DNA of 64,000 bases from Lutraria lutraria. Its lineage: Eukaryota; Mollusca; Bivalvia; Venerida; Mactridae. The notes below the pieces were generated by a model. The model saw only the letters and a program-made list of their open reading frames with translations, ran no database searches and was not told the DNA's origin. The translations under genes were made by a program, and so were the position numbers. Where the stretch lies: positions 11,385,479 through 11,449,478 of the forward strand of contig OZ026837.1 in assembly GCA_964023205.1 (NCBI GenBank), given 5' to 3'. Positions 1 through 11,195 of the stretch are shown here, one piece after another. Within the stretch, counting starts at the first letter, position 1. The number at the start of each line of letters is the position of its first letter.

Positions 1-654
1 AACCAAATGAGAGATACCATCACATAATTACGTAATAACTAACGAACTAAGTCGCTTTCCAGTTTCTTACGAATTGTTATAAATTAACCAGTTGTTTTGT
101 AGCTGTATGTACAATTTATCTATCAAAGGATCGTGCCAAGTCTACATAACAGCGATATCTAGATGTAGAAAAGTAATTCAGTGCAAAAATATTATGATCG
201 TATTAAGATACAAATCATCAATGGGTACAACACGTACAAGAACGGTTAGATATTTGTTTGATACAGAGCGTAATATGATTTACGTTACATCTACTATTTG
301 TAGTCATGTTGGAAAGGGTTTATTCAAATATTGTTCGCATGTTATGGAACTGCATGTTGCCCTTTTCAATCAAGTATTGAACGTTATGCAGTTATTGTGT
401 TACAACAAAACTTGTAATTCAAATTTTGGGTTATTAGTTTAGGTAATAATGTTTGTACAGAAAATGATTCAGACCCTCACCCTACAACGGATATTACGTA
501 CCAATAAGCAAAAGTGCACTGTTCACTTCTTACAAATGCTTTGCACTATAAAGTACAGATGGTAGCAAAATAAACTAATGGCTTTACGAATGTATCGTTA
601 CTTATTTACATGCAGTTCTACTATATCAGCAAGTGTTCGCGAATAACATTTTCT
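1..654. other. Upstream / probable intronic DNA of the GPCR gene
   Basis: No coding region can be supported here. The GPCR exon that follows begins at a splice acceptor, so this stretch is probably intron. An open frame at 92-442 on the plus strand starts only at TTG, has no family resemblance and ends without a donor site, so I do not call it. Confidence 0.4.
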
Positions 655-672
655 AAAATTCTATAGTTTCAG
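655..672 (+). other. Splice acceptor of the GPCR terminal exon
   Basis: A pyrimidine-biased tract ends in TATAGTTTCAG at 662-672. The open GPCR frame runs back through this point to a stop at 644-646 without any ATG, so the start codon must lie in an upstream exon. An acceptor here explains that. The junction would split a codon: position 673 is its third base. Confidence 0.55.
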
Positions 673-1705
673 ATCAAGTGCTAATATTAATCAGACGACA
701 ACGACGGCCACAGCTTATTCTATCGATGAAGTCAGGAGGCTAACACAACAATGGGACCAAATTGGATACGACCGCGAAAACTTCCGTTACGTGTATTATG
801 CCTTTGCTGGATGTATAGTCATCTTGAATTTACTTGTTATTGCGACAATTGTAACGAGCAGAAAAAGGAAAAGTCACTTCCGGAATTGGTTGATTCTGCA
901 TGTAATGTGTATGCACGTGTTATTTGGAGGAATAGTTGTGCCATACCTTGCGCAATCGTTAGAAGAACCAGGAGCAGGACTAAAAAGCGTTCCACTGTGT
1001 AAATTTTTAGCCTACTTTTCCGACATAACGGAGTATATGTCAAACATTTCTATAGGAATCTTGGGGATATATCATTGTCTGAACTTGATATCTACCAGAC
1101 TTCTTAAGAGTGTTTCTAACGCCTTATTAGTATCAGTTCTGCTTATTCTCCCGTGGTTCATTGTGCTGATGCTTTCGGCTGTGTTAAGACTGACAATGTC
1201 GGAGGAGCAATATGGACAATGTTATATTATTTCTGACGAAACTGCGCAAATATTATGGTTAACAATGGCATTTTGTGTACCGCTTACTATAATATTGGCT
1301 TGTTTCTTCACTGTTATTTACTTAATGTGTTCGCCATCTTTTTGTGTGAATGATCGCTTCGCAAGCGGTCGGCTCTTTACATTATTTGTATGCATCAGTT
1401 TGGGAGCTACTGTGTTCTTACGGATGCCATTTTACATCGCGGATTTCAAACCACTTGGAAAACTCCACATTGAAAGATATGGACATCTTTGGACTCCAAG
1501 AATATTGTATGGCTTAGATTCGGCACGTTTAACAAGTATGGTGATTATTCCATTGGCTTATCTTATACCCTTAGAATTAAAGAAACGATATCAAAAACTG
1601 AAATCAAAACTTTTATGCACGAATGATGAATGTAATACAAACAATAAGAAACCACAGGCGATGGAGATGGTTTCTGCGTCACACCCGGAATGTTCAGTTG
1701 TCTAA
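673..1705 (+). CDS. Atypical rhodopsin-like (class A) G-protein-coupled receptor, 3' terminal exon
   Basis: This is a plasma-membrane seven-helix receptor; ligand and G protein are unknown. About 343 residues are encoded from 674 to the TAA at 1703-1705. The first ~39 are extracellular, Thr-rich and include an N-Q-T glycosylation sequon. Numbering the codon at 791 as 1, helices lie near 4-23, 32-54, 70-100, 112-134 (Trp122), 152-178 (Pro164), 195-218 (Pro213) and 244-262. Cys70 and Cys144 fit the conserved TM3-ECL2 disulfide. The tail is basic (KKRYQKLKSK) with later cysteines. Two signature motifs are degenerate: DRY at the end of TM3 is replaced by Y-H-C (94-96), and NPxxY in TM7 reads I-P-L-A-Y (253-257). 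The frame opens at GTG (791) only because no ATG exists in this exon; the true start is upstream. It is probably a lineage-expanded molluscan orphan receptor. A recent pseudogene is less likely, because the frame is intact. Confidence 0.72.
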
Positions 1706-3067
1706 TTGCAGTACAAGCATGAATATCTCCAACATTAAAGAACCAGGTCATCCGATTATGTGTCATATGACACGGTTCTTCATTATTTCAGTTTTACAAA
1801 CAAGTATTTTATTAACTGTTACAAGTTAATTCATTCATGCCTTTTTAGAAAAATGATATTGCAGTGAATTTGCATTTAAATCGGATATTTTTATGTCGAT
1901 TTAATATGATTTAATAATGTTAAAATTCCATTCAAAGGTTCAATATATATAAACGTATTATGTGTACTAGAATAGACAATATATTGTGTCGCATTGATGT
2001 CTAAAACAGCATTTCGATTTAAATTCGAGTATAATTTGTATTTGTTTTTTGTTTTTATAATGTAAAATGCACTGTCTGGTTCCAATAAGTATTGCAAGAT
2101 TCGCTGTGGATTAAGCTGAAGCCAACATGCATCTGCTGAATTAATTTTTACAAATGAATGATTGCAATGTTACATGTATACACACACCCCTTAACAATAT
2201 CTAAAAACATTATTATTCAATTCGTTTAACTTTGGCTTATTGTATCTCTGGTAATTTCGCTCAGATAGACTTTCTTACTTGAAATTTCTTTATCTAAACA
2301 AATATTTCAGCTGAAGTGGCATTTTCATCTTCTTGTTTATGATCTACTAGATTTATTTCTTTATCATGTTCTGGCACACTTCCTTTCTTGATCATGTTTG
2401 CAAGCCATAAATATTGTAATCAAAACTAGATATTAAGTAGAGAAAATTGGTAGCTTAAACCTAGTGTGGTGAAATGGGGAAATAAAGTAATACTAAAATG
2501 CGTTAGGCTGTTGATCATAATTGAAAAATTCTATTGTAAAGTAATTTTGTTAAAAGTTTAAAACTGTATTATAAATGTCTTAGATATATGCGTAGCATGT
2601 AATTATTCCTGCAAAAGAGAAACATTTTGGAAATATATTTGGAAACAAAACACTGTAGTTTCTTTTTTATGTATGTGGGCAACATCTTACAATCCAGCCT
2701 GTGTTTCTAGAAAGGTTTTCCAAGTTAACCGAAAACAAACTCAATAATTAATTGCTTATGTGTGAGGTCACAAGGAAGCATTGTACGAGTTTGTAGCGAT
2801 CATTAAGCACAAAGAGTTATGTTATATGCAGCACATACGACTTGCAATTAATTTCCAACTGTCTGCCTCCGGTATGCAGATGCCAGTTTTATCACTTTAA
2901 TTTCCAAGTTGGAAAATAATTGTCATCTTATCTTTTTTGACAACAGGCTGGTGATCATCATCGATAATATGATGGAACCGTTGATCTCTGTATGAATGAG
3001 AAATTGGCTAGCACTTAGATTTTTACGATTTGCATACAGTACGAAGGAAATATTAAAACGATTTTAT
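1706..3067. other. 3' UTR and intergenic DNA after the GPCR
   Basis: AT-rich DNA with no supportable coding region. A canonical AATAAA at 2481-2486 is a candidate polyadenylation signal for the GPCR transcript, giving a 3' UTR of about 0.8 kb. An ATTAAA near 1734 is too close to the stop to be preferred. Confidence 0.4.
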
Positions 3068-3321
3068 GTGTGTTTGTTTGTTTGTGTTTGAGTTTTACGC
3101 CCCTTTTTAACAGTGAGAGTCATATGAGTAGAACATTTCACAAAGCCATACTTCCTGGGAAGAACCAGTATCATACTCCCATTCTCCGTAAGCAGTTACC
3201 TACTTTCTCACTTAAAGAGACATGGTCGGTAGCTGGGCTCGAACCCACGACCCTCTATCAATGAGAGGTTACAGTGAGTGATTTGAAGTCAGCTACATTA
3301 ACCACTCGAACGCGGAGGGGG
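3068..3321 (-). repeat. tRNA-derived SINE, full-length but diverged
   Basis: Read on the minus strand, it starts with a tRNA-like head. There is an A-box-like GTTCGAGTGGTTAATGTAGC and a strong B box, GGGTTCGAGCCC, about 45 bases later. An unrelated body follows, then the tail GGCGTAAAACTCAAACACAA with AAACAAACAAAC. The order (head, body, GCGTAAAAC, CAAA-rich tail) is that of bivalve tRNA-SINEs. The plus-strand open frame at 3070-3264 is a shadow of it. A truncated relative sits at 20541-20629. Confidence 0.8.
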
Positions 3322-5003
3322 TTGCACGAATTGAAGGCACGCAATATTTTATAGCTACACGAACACGACAGCGTAACAATTTGTAATTGTCGTATTTTCA
3401 ATTGTTGATACAATTCTATTCGATTCGCATTTATTTGAGAAATACACAAAGAGTAATTATTGACGTGGATATTGATATAGCATTAATTCTAAGGGTAGCA
3501 TAAAGCTATATCAGCTAGGCTTTTGCAATACTTTATGGTATTCCCTATGATTTTGCGATTTAAAAAAATGACTGCTATTTTTTTCATTTTTAGTATTCAG
3601 ATGGAGTTGAAGAAATATCCGAGTCCGTTCATCATTAAAGAATAAATGTATAAATGGTTCTGTAGTTATTGAAGTTATAAATGCTGATATTCGATTCTCT
3701 TAGAGTGTAACATCAAAATGCTTTTTGATATCAATATATAATTGTATTTAAACGGAGGACAATCCGCGAACTACAATACTTGACCACGAACATTGGCATA
3801 TCTAAACTATATGATAATACAGTCATATAAAGGTTTAAACAGACCCTATTAATTCAATATATTAAAATAATTCTATAAGTAAAGAATTGCATGTTTAATA
3901 CAGATATGCCAATAATCATACGTATGCATGGAAGAAAATAAAGTAAGTGATAGATCGATATTTTAGACTAATTATAAAGTGTTTTTAGAAATGAAGAAAT
4001 GCATTACTAAAACAGATGAAACAGAGGCGTGTTATCAGCTAACCGCATGGCAACTAATTCCAACAAAATAGAATTTGGCGTAAACATACATTTTTTCTTT
4101 TAGATGATTTCACATGAATAATACATATCGGAAGAAATGTGCATGTGTATCAATTCAGTGAATGAAATGAAGTATTCCTCGTGACCACCGAGTTGTTTCT
4201 TTTGTCATGATACCATTTAATAAATTGGTTTTCCCAGTACGTGATGAAAGTCGTGAAGCTGACATGGAATTGCTCTACATTCGCAAATGAGATGTATTGA
4301 ATATCGTTATTGGAAGTTTAACCAATAGTCTCACATGCATATCTACCTATGAAATATTTCCCAGCTTCACTTAACGTCATAGTCCATATCTTATTTAACT
4401 ATTTCAGATATTGGTGCAGCGAGATAATGATTAAAAAACAAAGCATGCTTATTAGTTTAACAGAGGCATGAGTGCTGTGGTTGTTTTGGCAAAATCAAAT
4501 AGTTCAAACTAAGATACTCTTCAATTTTTTGGGCTGAAGTCGCGAACAATCTAGATTCAGTCCGTATGACGACTATATGTTGACAACCGATACGGAAGAT
4601 TTATGAGTAATTGTAAATGCATTAGACCAAGTGTCCGTAAACTAGCACTTATTTCGGTGTCTAATGTCTATACGTTAAGTTCGTTGATTGTTAAAAGGTT
4701 TACAGACAAACATTTTTGTTGCCGTCTGCATTATTTCGTGCCAGACTAAAAAATTACTTCGTCAACTTTTTGGCTATTTTGATAATGGATATATGTTACA
4801 CGAATAAGAGCCGGAACTTCAGTACAGTTGATCTCACAGATTATATGTTATCCAGCCAGATTTTTATAAAGTCGTCATCCTATTTTATTGTAATGGATCG
4901 TTATAAAAACAAAAGCTATTCATAAATGATTTTACGAAGAAAATCTAGATATATTGCTTTGTGCTCATCATCATGACAGTTCGCCACCATTCATATAACC
5001 AAA
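3322..5003. other. Unassigned AT-rich DNA
   Basis: No coding region, RNA gene or repeat family recognised. Open frames are under 70 codons and look random. Confidence 0.5.
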
Positions 5004-5240
5004 GCGGCCGTGGTCCAGTGGTTGGTAACCCGGGAATCCCGGCTTGACTCCTAGTCGCGGCAAGTAATATCCGTCCATGAAAATTTGTCAACACCACATG
5101 CGGAGAAGTTGCAGGTTCCTTGTGGAAGGGTAAGTTAGTACTGTTTAGAATACCGTCCAGAAAAACTTATTTGGTGAATCGGCCGCCGTATATAACTGAT
5201 AAATTGTTGAAAAACGGCGTTCAACCCAAATAAAAGCAAA
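5004..5240 (+). repeat. tRNA-derived SINE
   Basis: The head GCGGCCGTGGTCCAGTGGTT is a very tRNA-like 5' end with an A box. A mutated B box (GGCTTGACTCC for GGTTCGANTCC) lies about 40 bases downstream. The body runs to the tail AACGGCGTTCAACCCAAATA followed by A-rich sequence, which matches the GGCGTTAAACCC tail of bivalve SINEs. Confidence 0.75.
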
Positions 5241-6603
5241 TGATCAACACATATAAAAATGATGATTAGATGTATACGTACGTCTTATTGTTAAGCAGAA
5301 AGTCGCGATTTAAGACAGCATGGAATCTAAAATCAAATATTCCGTCTTGATGGTTTAATTATTCCAATGGTGATAAGGTGCATTGGAGTGGTCGGGAGGT
5401 GGTTTCTAGCCATCTTTATTTTGATAATTACAAACACAGAAAAAATAAGGTCCTGCTAGATTTCTAAAATTTATTAGAAACTTTCACAGCATTATTTACG
5501 TTAAAGTTATGCTGCATAGGAAACAATTTATCAATTTGTGTTCGTGCAATTATTTTCTTCTTTTCTGTTACGGAACGTCCGTTGCTGCCAATCAGAATAT
5601 AGATCTGCATGTAGTTATCTTAGATGCAATTTCATGAATTGGCTTCACATTTTGCACAATTTATTGCTTCAAACACAGATTTACATTTGTTTTCCTGTGT
5701 CGGCAATGATAAGCATTATTTACTTAGACACTAAGAAATGGTAAACAAATGATTATGTCAAATCTATTCATCAAAAACCTAGATATAATCACAAAGCATG
5801 CAGTAACTGACAAGGATGTACGCCACAAAGAAGAATTGAGATAATGAAGCGAGCGGCTGCAAGTCTTACCGTCTATTATCTTTATGAAAACAAACCTGCC
5901 GAAAGTATGAGACACGGATTTATTTTTCATTCCTCACATACGTGATAGTGTATATCATGATATCAAAAATGCATTCAACTCAGGACCAAGCAAACTCATA
6001 GATATAAGTATAAAACACTGTTAAGTCACACATAACGTAGTAAACATCAAAAGTATTGATAGTATTAATTGCGTATGTTTCATCTGGGAGTGTATAAGTT
6101 GTTGTTTTCTTCACATTCATTTGTTTGCCTTGAAAGAAGAGGACTGGAATAGTTATATGGATATTATACAATTATGTACGTTTCTAACATCCCAGTTTCA
6201 GGAACGCATTGATAGCTTTTAATAATAGGTTTTTATTCAGTGACAGTTAATAATACCTCCATGCATTTCTTTAACTGGTAATTTGGTGGCATTGGTAAAA
6301 GAAAACCCATTTATATTTGTTCAGTCTTCTTCAGCCACATACCGTTACAAATGCGTTTTCGTTTTAGTGAGACTAATCTGATGACATTTAAAACATTTTT
6401 AAGTTTGTAAACTATAAATATCTGAAGGCTATTAAGGCAGTACGTACTGATCTTGGTTACCTTTAGGGGTAAGTATTACAAACCATCTTTCTCCTTATAT
6501 AAGTATAAAGTTGGATCGGAAAGTTTGAAATCTTTTGTCATTCCCGGCATATTTCCTTGCATGTTCAATATAGATTTGCTGCAAAACTTCGAAACGTGTG
6601 AAA
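5241..6603. other. Unassigned AT-rich DNA
   Basis: Nothing supportable: short random-looking frames on both strands and no repeat signature. Confidence 0.5.
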
Positions 6604-7633
6604 CTCCAAAAATGTGAAAGTTAATTATGCAATTAAAGTCCCCAAATACGTAGATACTACAAAATCAAATAGAAAACTTTATTTTGAGTATCCACAGATC
6701 TGGAATAAAGCTCTCGATACTGTCGCAAAAATTATATTCAGATTCAAACTCGACAACTATAACATAAATGGAAAATTTCTCACTGTAATTAAAATAATAA
6801 ATGGTTACATAAAAGTAAATATTTTCTCAAACAACATCCGTTTTAATTATTTCAAATGTAATATTGATGTTGCTAGGCAAAGAGAAAATTTATCTTCTCT
6901 AGTATTTAGTAATCTATATACATGTATCTAGTTAATGAACTCCACGAATATTTTGTCAATAGGAACATAGACAATGGTATACACTATGGTACTGGTAATG
7001 AAAATATTTTGCATTTTGTTAAACTGTTTGTTCGTTCATATGCTGATAAAACGGTTCTCCGATCCGATTCAGGAAATGATTTGTCGCATTCTTTAAAAGT
7101 ATTTGAGAACTACTGTAAGGCATTGAAACTTTCAATTTATACACTTGAAACCAAGATATTAATGTTTGGCAGAACAAATCAAAATTATACTTTCTTCTTC
7201 GAAAATCAGTCTTTAGAAATTTCCGATGACTATGAATATAATTTTCAATAAAATTGCTCGTTTGTTAAAAGAAAGGTATATGTTAAAATATAGATACATA
7301 TAAGATGCATTGTCTACTTAAGAAAATGAAAAATATTATTTACCAATCAATATGCAAATTGAGTTATCTGGAAAATTATTTTACAGTTTTGACTTATGGC
7401 TGTAAAATACGGGGATACGGAAATAAGAATATCACTGAGCATGTACCATTAAATGTATACGGGGTATAAGTCTTTTACAGAGAAACTTGCATCAAAACAA
7501 TTTCCATAGGTATCGAAGTTAAAATGATTGACTATTGGTCCGAATTTTTCTTACCCGACCAAAGCAATCTTTGGAATCAATTTTACAAATACAAATGTAC
7601 ATATAAAGCACTCTATTTAAGAGATGTATAAAC
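6604..7633 (+). pseudogene. Non-LTR retrotransposon (LINE) reverse transcriptase, decayed 3' part
   Basis: Two overlapping frames (6614-6931 and 6922-7251) plus frame-shifted text to about 7620 together follow a LINE reverse transcriptase in order. WNKALDTV resembles the palm motif with FDxVWR. The stretch ending VARQRENLSSLVFSNL corresponds to GVRQGENLSPLLFSL. VNELHEYFVN matches the NDLEEYL region. LFVRSYADKTVLRSDS is the catalytic F-x-YADD box with the second Asp changed to Lys. YCKALKLSIYTLETKILMFG matches the K-x-TKxMIFG thumb. Past the stop at 7249-7251, other frames read L-T-Y-G-C and then E-V-K-M-I-D-Y-W, as in the C-terminal region. The lost catalytic Asp, frameshifts and stops mean it is dead. 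The endonuclease domain is absent, as in a 5'-truncated copy. I cannot assign the clade (jockey/CR1-like) securely. Confidence 0.82.
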
Positions 7634-8190
7634 TACGAGGGGATCCAAAAGTTTTGCCAATGCCTATGTAATTCGGCCTTTATTAAAGATATAACTACTA
7701 AAGTCGGTGTACTATCATGTAAATCAATGTATTACAAAATACCATACATGATTTGGTGTACAACTAAAAAATACTTTATAAAATACAAAGTATCGTTTGA
7801 AGCATATAAGCAACCATCGCCGCACACCAACGACGTCAACGACGTTATTATTACAATTATCTCGACAACGAAGCGTCACTCCTCCTCAAAATACCGACCA
7901 TCGAGCGGTAATACGCCGATCCTCCAATATCGCGCCGGAAACAACGCTCACGTTCGCATCCGTTCGTATTGCTGGCCTTCCTGTCGTTGTTTGATCCTCA
8001 AGTGACTCATCTCCCTGTCGAAATCGTTCATACCATCTATTAGCAAGTCTTCTACTTACTGATTAATTACCATATCTTCCGTTAACCATTTCTACTGTTT
8101 CTAAAGACGGTTTTCCGAGCTTTTAGCAAAATGCAATATTCCAATGGCTTACAAACAACTGCCCTTAGAAAGTGTAAACGTCTTTTAAAA
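7634..8190 (-). pseudogene. Mariner-family transposase, N-terminal HTH fragment, dead
   Basis: On the minus strand, from about 8165 to 7800, frame-shifted pieces spell the start of a SETMAR-like mariner transposase: KLGKPSLETVEMVNGRYGN, then WYERFRQGDESLEDQ, then TTTGRPAIRTDANV and LEDRRITARW. These match the mariner pattern FCYKLGK..ETxEML..AYG, WxxRFxxGxESxEDxxRxGRPxT and LEDRRITVRE. The TACGAGGGGATCCAAAAGTT at 7634 resembles a mariner terminal inverted repeat. The catalytic DDD core is missing, and the distance from the terminus (about 0.5 kb) implies an internal deletion. Stops and frameshifts show it is inactive. Open frames at 7727-8005 and 7797-7994 on the plus strand are its shadows. 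Confidence 0.78.
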
Positions 8191-8636
8191 TTAACGGTCA
8201 CTTACTATTTGACATGACATCGCAGAGGTTTTTTTGCAACATCGCCAGAGCACTTTTGTAATGAAAGTAGGTACATTTTTGTTCAAAAATAAAAACATAT
8301 TGATTCATATATATATGGTAAAAATAATTCAATCTGACGTTATATTTTAGCATAATCGAAGCAGTGCATGCAAGAAAGGATCATTAACAAACAGGTTACG
8401 AAGCAATCAAATATGTCAAAACAACTTGCTGTGATAAAAACAAGGTAGCATGCCAAATGTCATTATTTTGTACGTACCGGTTTCATAAATTGATAAACAA
8501 AGCGTCGAGATAACATTGTTTATAAATTTCTCTTATTTTGAAATCGTACACGTGTACATTGATAAATGTAGTAATTTAGGCGTTTTTTAACAACACAAAT
8601 AGTCATCCAAACCTGCATCAAAATTATGTTTAATTT
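8191..8636. other. Unassigned AT-rich DNA
   Basis: Nothing recognised. The other end of the mariner remnant may lie here, but I could not find a matching terminus. Confidence 0.4.
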
Positions 8637-9070
8637 CATAAACAAAACAAAACAAACACATGGAAAACACGTTCCACCGCGTTCAGTTTTTGTTATTTTC
8701 GTAACGTTTTCACTGAAGCAAAATATAAGAAGGTTCGCAAAAGGCGAAAATTCGTTTCCATGACATTTCGAACGATTACAATTCGACTGTAAAGAGAAAA
8801 GGTTCACAAGAAAACACACACACAAAAATCCCACTGTCCTCAGTAACCGGGTCTCCCAACACCCATCTACCCACAAACCACCAAAACAGAAAACAAAACA
8901 ACAATATCCCGGAGGATACGGAAGACCAACTTGGAACCGTCTGAAACAAAGCTACATTGGGAGGGGAACTAGTGGGCCGAAACTAATAATTACCCCAACC
9001 CCGGGAAGCAAAACAAAAAAAAGATCACATAAATAAAGAATAAACTAAAACAATCTTTAAACAAAATCAA
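8637..9070 (-). repeat. A/C-rich dispersed repeat copy
   Basis: An A- and C-rich tract includes a CCCGGAGG core and CAAAC-rich runs. Similar composition and word order recur at 16290-16480 (opposite strand), at 22778-22930, and more weakly at 24776-24890. I read these as diverged copies of one dispersed family of unknown type. The minus-strand open frame at 8520-8876 lies across it and is not credible as a gene. Confidence 0.35.
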
Positions 9071-10852
9071 CAACAAACAAATATATCAGGTTGATTGCGC
9101 TGGTTCTCCCTAACTGATAGCAAATGCTCAATTGCTTAATTAGAGAGGAACAAAAGAAACATTTGACAATATGAATTATACACCAGGATGAAAACGACTG
9201 TTTTAGCCTTCAATGAATAATGGTTCAGTATTTTGAAGAGTGGTTATTGTTTTACAGACAGACAGAGAAAATTACCAACATGCATGCATGAACTCGGATC
9301 GAGCAATTATTTTGAAGTGTAATCAAAATCCTTCAATTGGCATTCTATCTGAAGATGTGACAGGAAATCTGTCTGTATACTTTGATTAACTTTTCTATTT
9401 GAAATATCAATTTCGTAATATGTGTGGCGAGAGGAAATGGCAGTCAGTATGCATATTTATATACTTCATACCGATATCAATGAAAAAAGCATTCGAATCA
9501 TACCAGGGTTTTGTAGATAATGTCATTTGTCGCCGAAGACAAAACATGGTATTGCAGGAAAAACAGTTATGATAATATACGTATATATGGCGACTCAATG
9601 TTTATGTACATATTTATGTTTACTACCATTTCTGAATTTGATAGACTGTGTGTGATGTTCTAGATACATAAATAACAAAGACAATCAAGAAGTCAAGAAT
9701 ACTTAATTATGTTTTATACTCGTACAGAGTAAATATCGGTAATAGAAATAAAGCATGCACGTAAATACACCAAGGTATGTAACTCAATTTGAAAATATTA
9801 TTTCAGCAATATTTCGTATCAATTAACTGTAATACTACTTTAGGTCTACAATGTACGGATTGCGTATACTGGTTTTAATAAATACAATTTCTTATTATAC
9901 TGTTAACAATATGAAATTGATATGTTGTAGCCTAACTATGTTGTTTTTTCGGATTTTTTCTGACTGTCATTGTTAAGTATACTAGTATTAAGAATAGTTT
10001 CGATATTATACATGTACTTATTTTACAAAGTATGATATGTTTAAATGCATTTCGTGATACAAATATACCATATGTATTACTGGTAATAACGTATGACATG
10101 AAATTTTATAATTAAGTTTGATAGTATTATTTGTGACGGTCATGTACAATTATGGAGACGCGAATAACATTGACTGTTGTCCGTTAAGACAATATAACAA
10201 TATAATACCACTGTTTGTTGACTCCAGCATCTGTCCAATGCTATAGGGAGCATTTATACATTTGTACATGCTAGACTGAAAACTAGACATAGTGTTTTAC
10301 AATCCCTGTACGTATATGTTCGTAATTTACACGTTCCCTTGCCAAAACAATTATTAGTAAATGATTGTACTATTTGTCAAAATGCAAAATTCTAATGACG
10401 GTGTCCATTTTCTTTCCATTAGGACGGAATGACAAATATGATCATTGGCGATTTGGTATAGTTTTCAACGGGCTGACCTAATTACTTCATTTCCATTATT
10501 TCTCTCACTCAATGTTACATGTATATTGAATTCAAACTAAAGCCATTTGTATTTTTTAAAAATAGTATAAAAAGAGTTCCCTCTTTCTACGGTTTTTAAT
10601 GTTTCTGATAAAAGCGATTATTTGATTAATATTTATAGTTACATGTACAAAAATAACAATAACCTGACAAACGAAGATTTAGCTTATAATATATAGCTGA
10701 AATGTTAAGAAACTATTGAACTAACCGGTCTAAAAAAAAGTGTCGTTTATATATAAAGTAGATCTCAATGTCGGTGCAACAGGAAAATGTATAAATGCTG
10801 ATTTAAGTTTTGTTGTGTACTCCTCGGGGCTGGCACATCAATGATTCTTCAA
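9071..10852. other. Unassigned AT-rich DNA
   Basis: No gene, RNA or repeat that I can support. Confidence 0.5.
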
Positions 10853-11062
10853 ATACTGTGGAAACATTCATTATCGTTGGGGATTCAATTTGTGGATTTC
10901 GTAGGTCGGCTCATCCATGAAATCAAATCCTCACGAATTTAAATGCAGAAATAAGGCATTTTTTTCAAAATCAAAATCAACGAATTTATGTCCCCAAGAA
11001 ATAGCTCTTTTAGTAAAAAACACGGAAATTGAGCCCAATGAAAATAAATGAAAATACAGTAT
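10853..11062 (+). mobile_element. MITE-like palindromic-ended element, copy 1
   Basis: It is bounded by ATACTGTGGAA and TGAAAATACAGTAT, i.e. ATACTGT...ACAGTAT inverted ends. The inside has alternating blocks resembling GGGGATTCAATTTGTGGATT and AATCAAATCCTCACGAATTT, which are imperfect complements. A second copy in reverse orientation lies at 22431-22636 and shares order and words (GGCTCATCCATGAAATCAAA here, its complement there). There is no coding capacity, so it is a non-autonomous DNA element. Confidence 0.65.
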
Positions 11063-11097
11063 GGCTTTGTTAAAATATAATATTTTTAAGGGAATGT

Positions 11098-11195
11098 AAC
11101 GTCGCACAAATGACCAGGGTTATTCGTCGACTTTCAAAATTTAACGGTGGAGGAAGACCTAAAACTTACACCTGGGTAAAACCTCCTACTTATTA
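11098..11195 (-). repeat. SINE 3' fragment
   Basis: Minus-strand fragment of the bivalve SINE body and tail. AACGTCGCACAAATGACC at the plus-strand left edge is the complement of a GACGTT tail, followed by CGACTTTCAAAATTTAACGG and TGGAGGAAGACC. The same word order occurs in the fragments at 24105-24220 and 25940-26105. The tRNA head is missing. Confidence 0.55.

Noticed and set aside
92..442. 116-codon open frame as a gene or GPCR first exon
   Set aside because: It starts at TTG, has no signal peptide or domain, and has no donor site in a phase that fits the 673 acceptor convincingly.
837..1043. Minus-strand frame over the GPCR exon
   Set aside because: Shadow of the receptor frame, whose residues make a coherent seven-helix protein.
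3220..3320. A functional tRNA gene on the minus strand
   Set aside because: The B box is excellent, but the acceptor stem does not pair and a SINE body and tail follow. The same holds for the heads at 5004, 14969, 23041, 25940 and 31490.
7727..8005. Plus-strand 92-codon frame
   Set aside because: It is antisense to the mariner remnant, which gives a recognisable protein on the minus strand.
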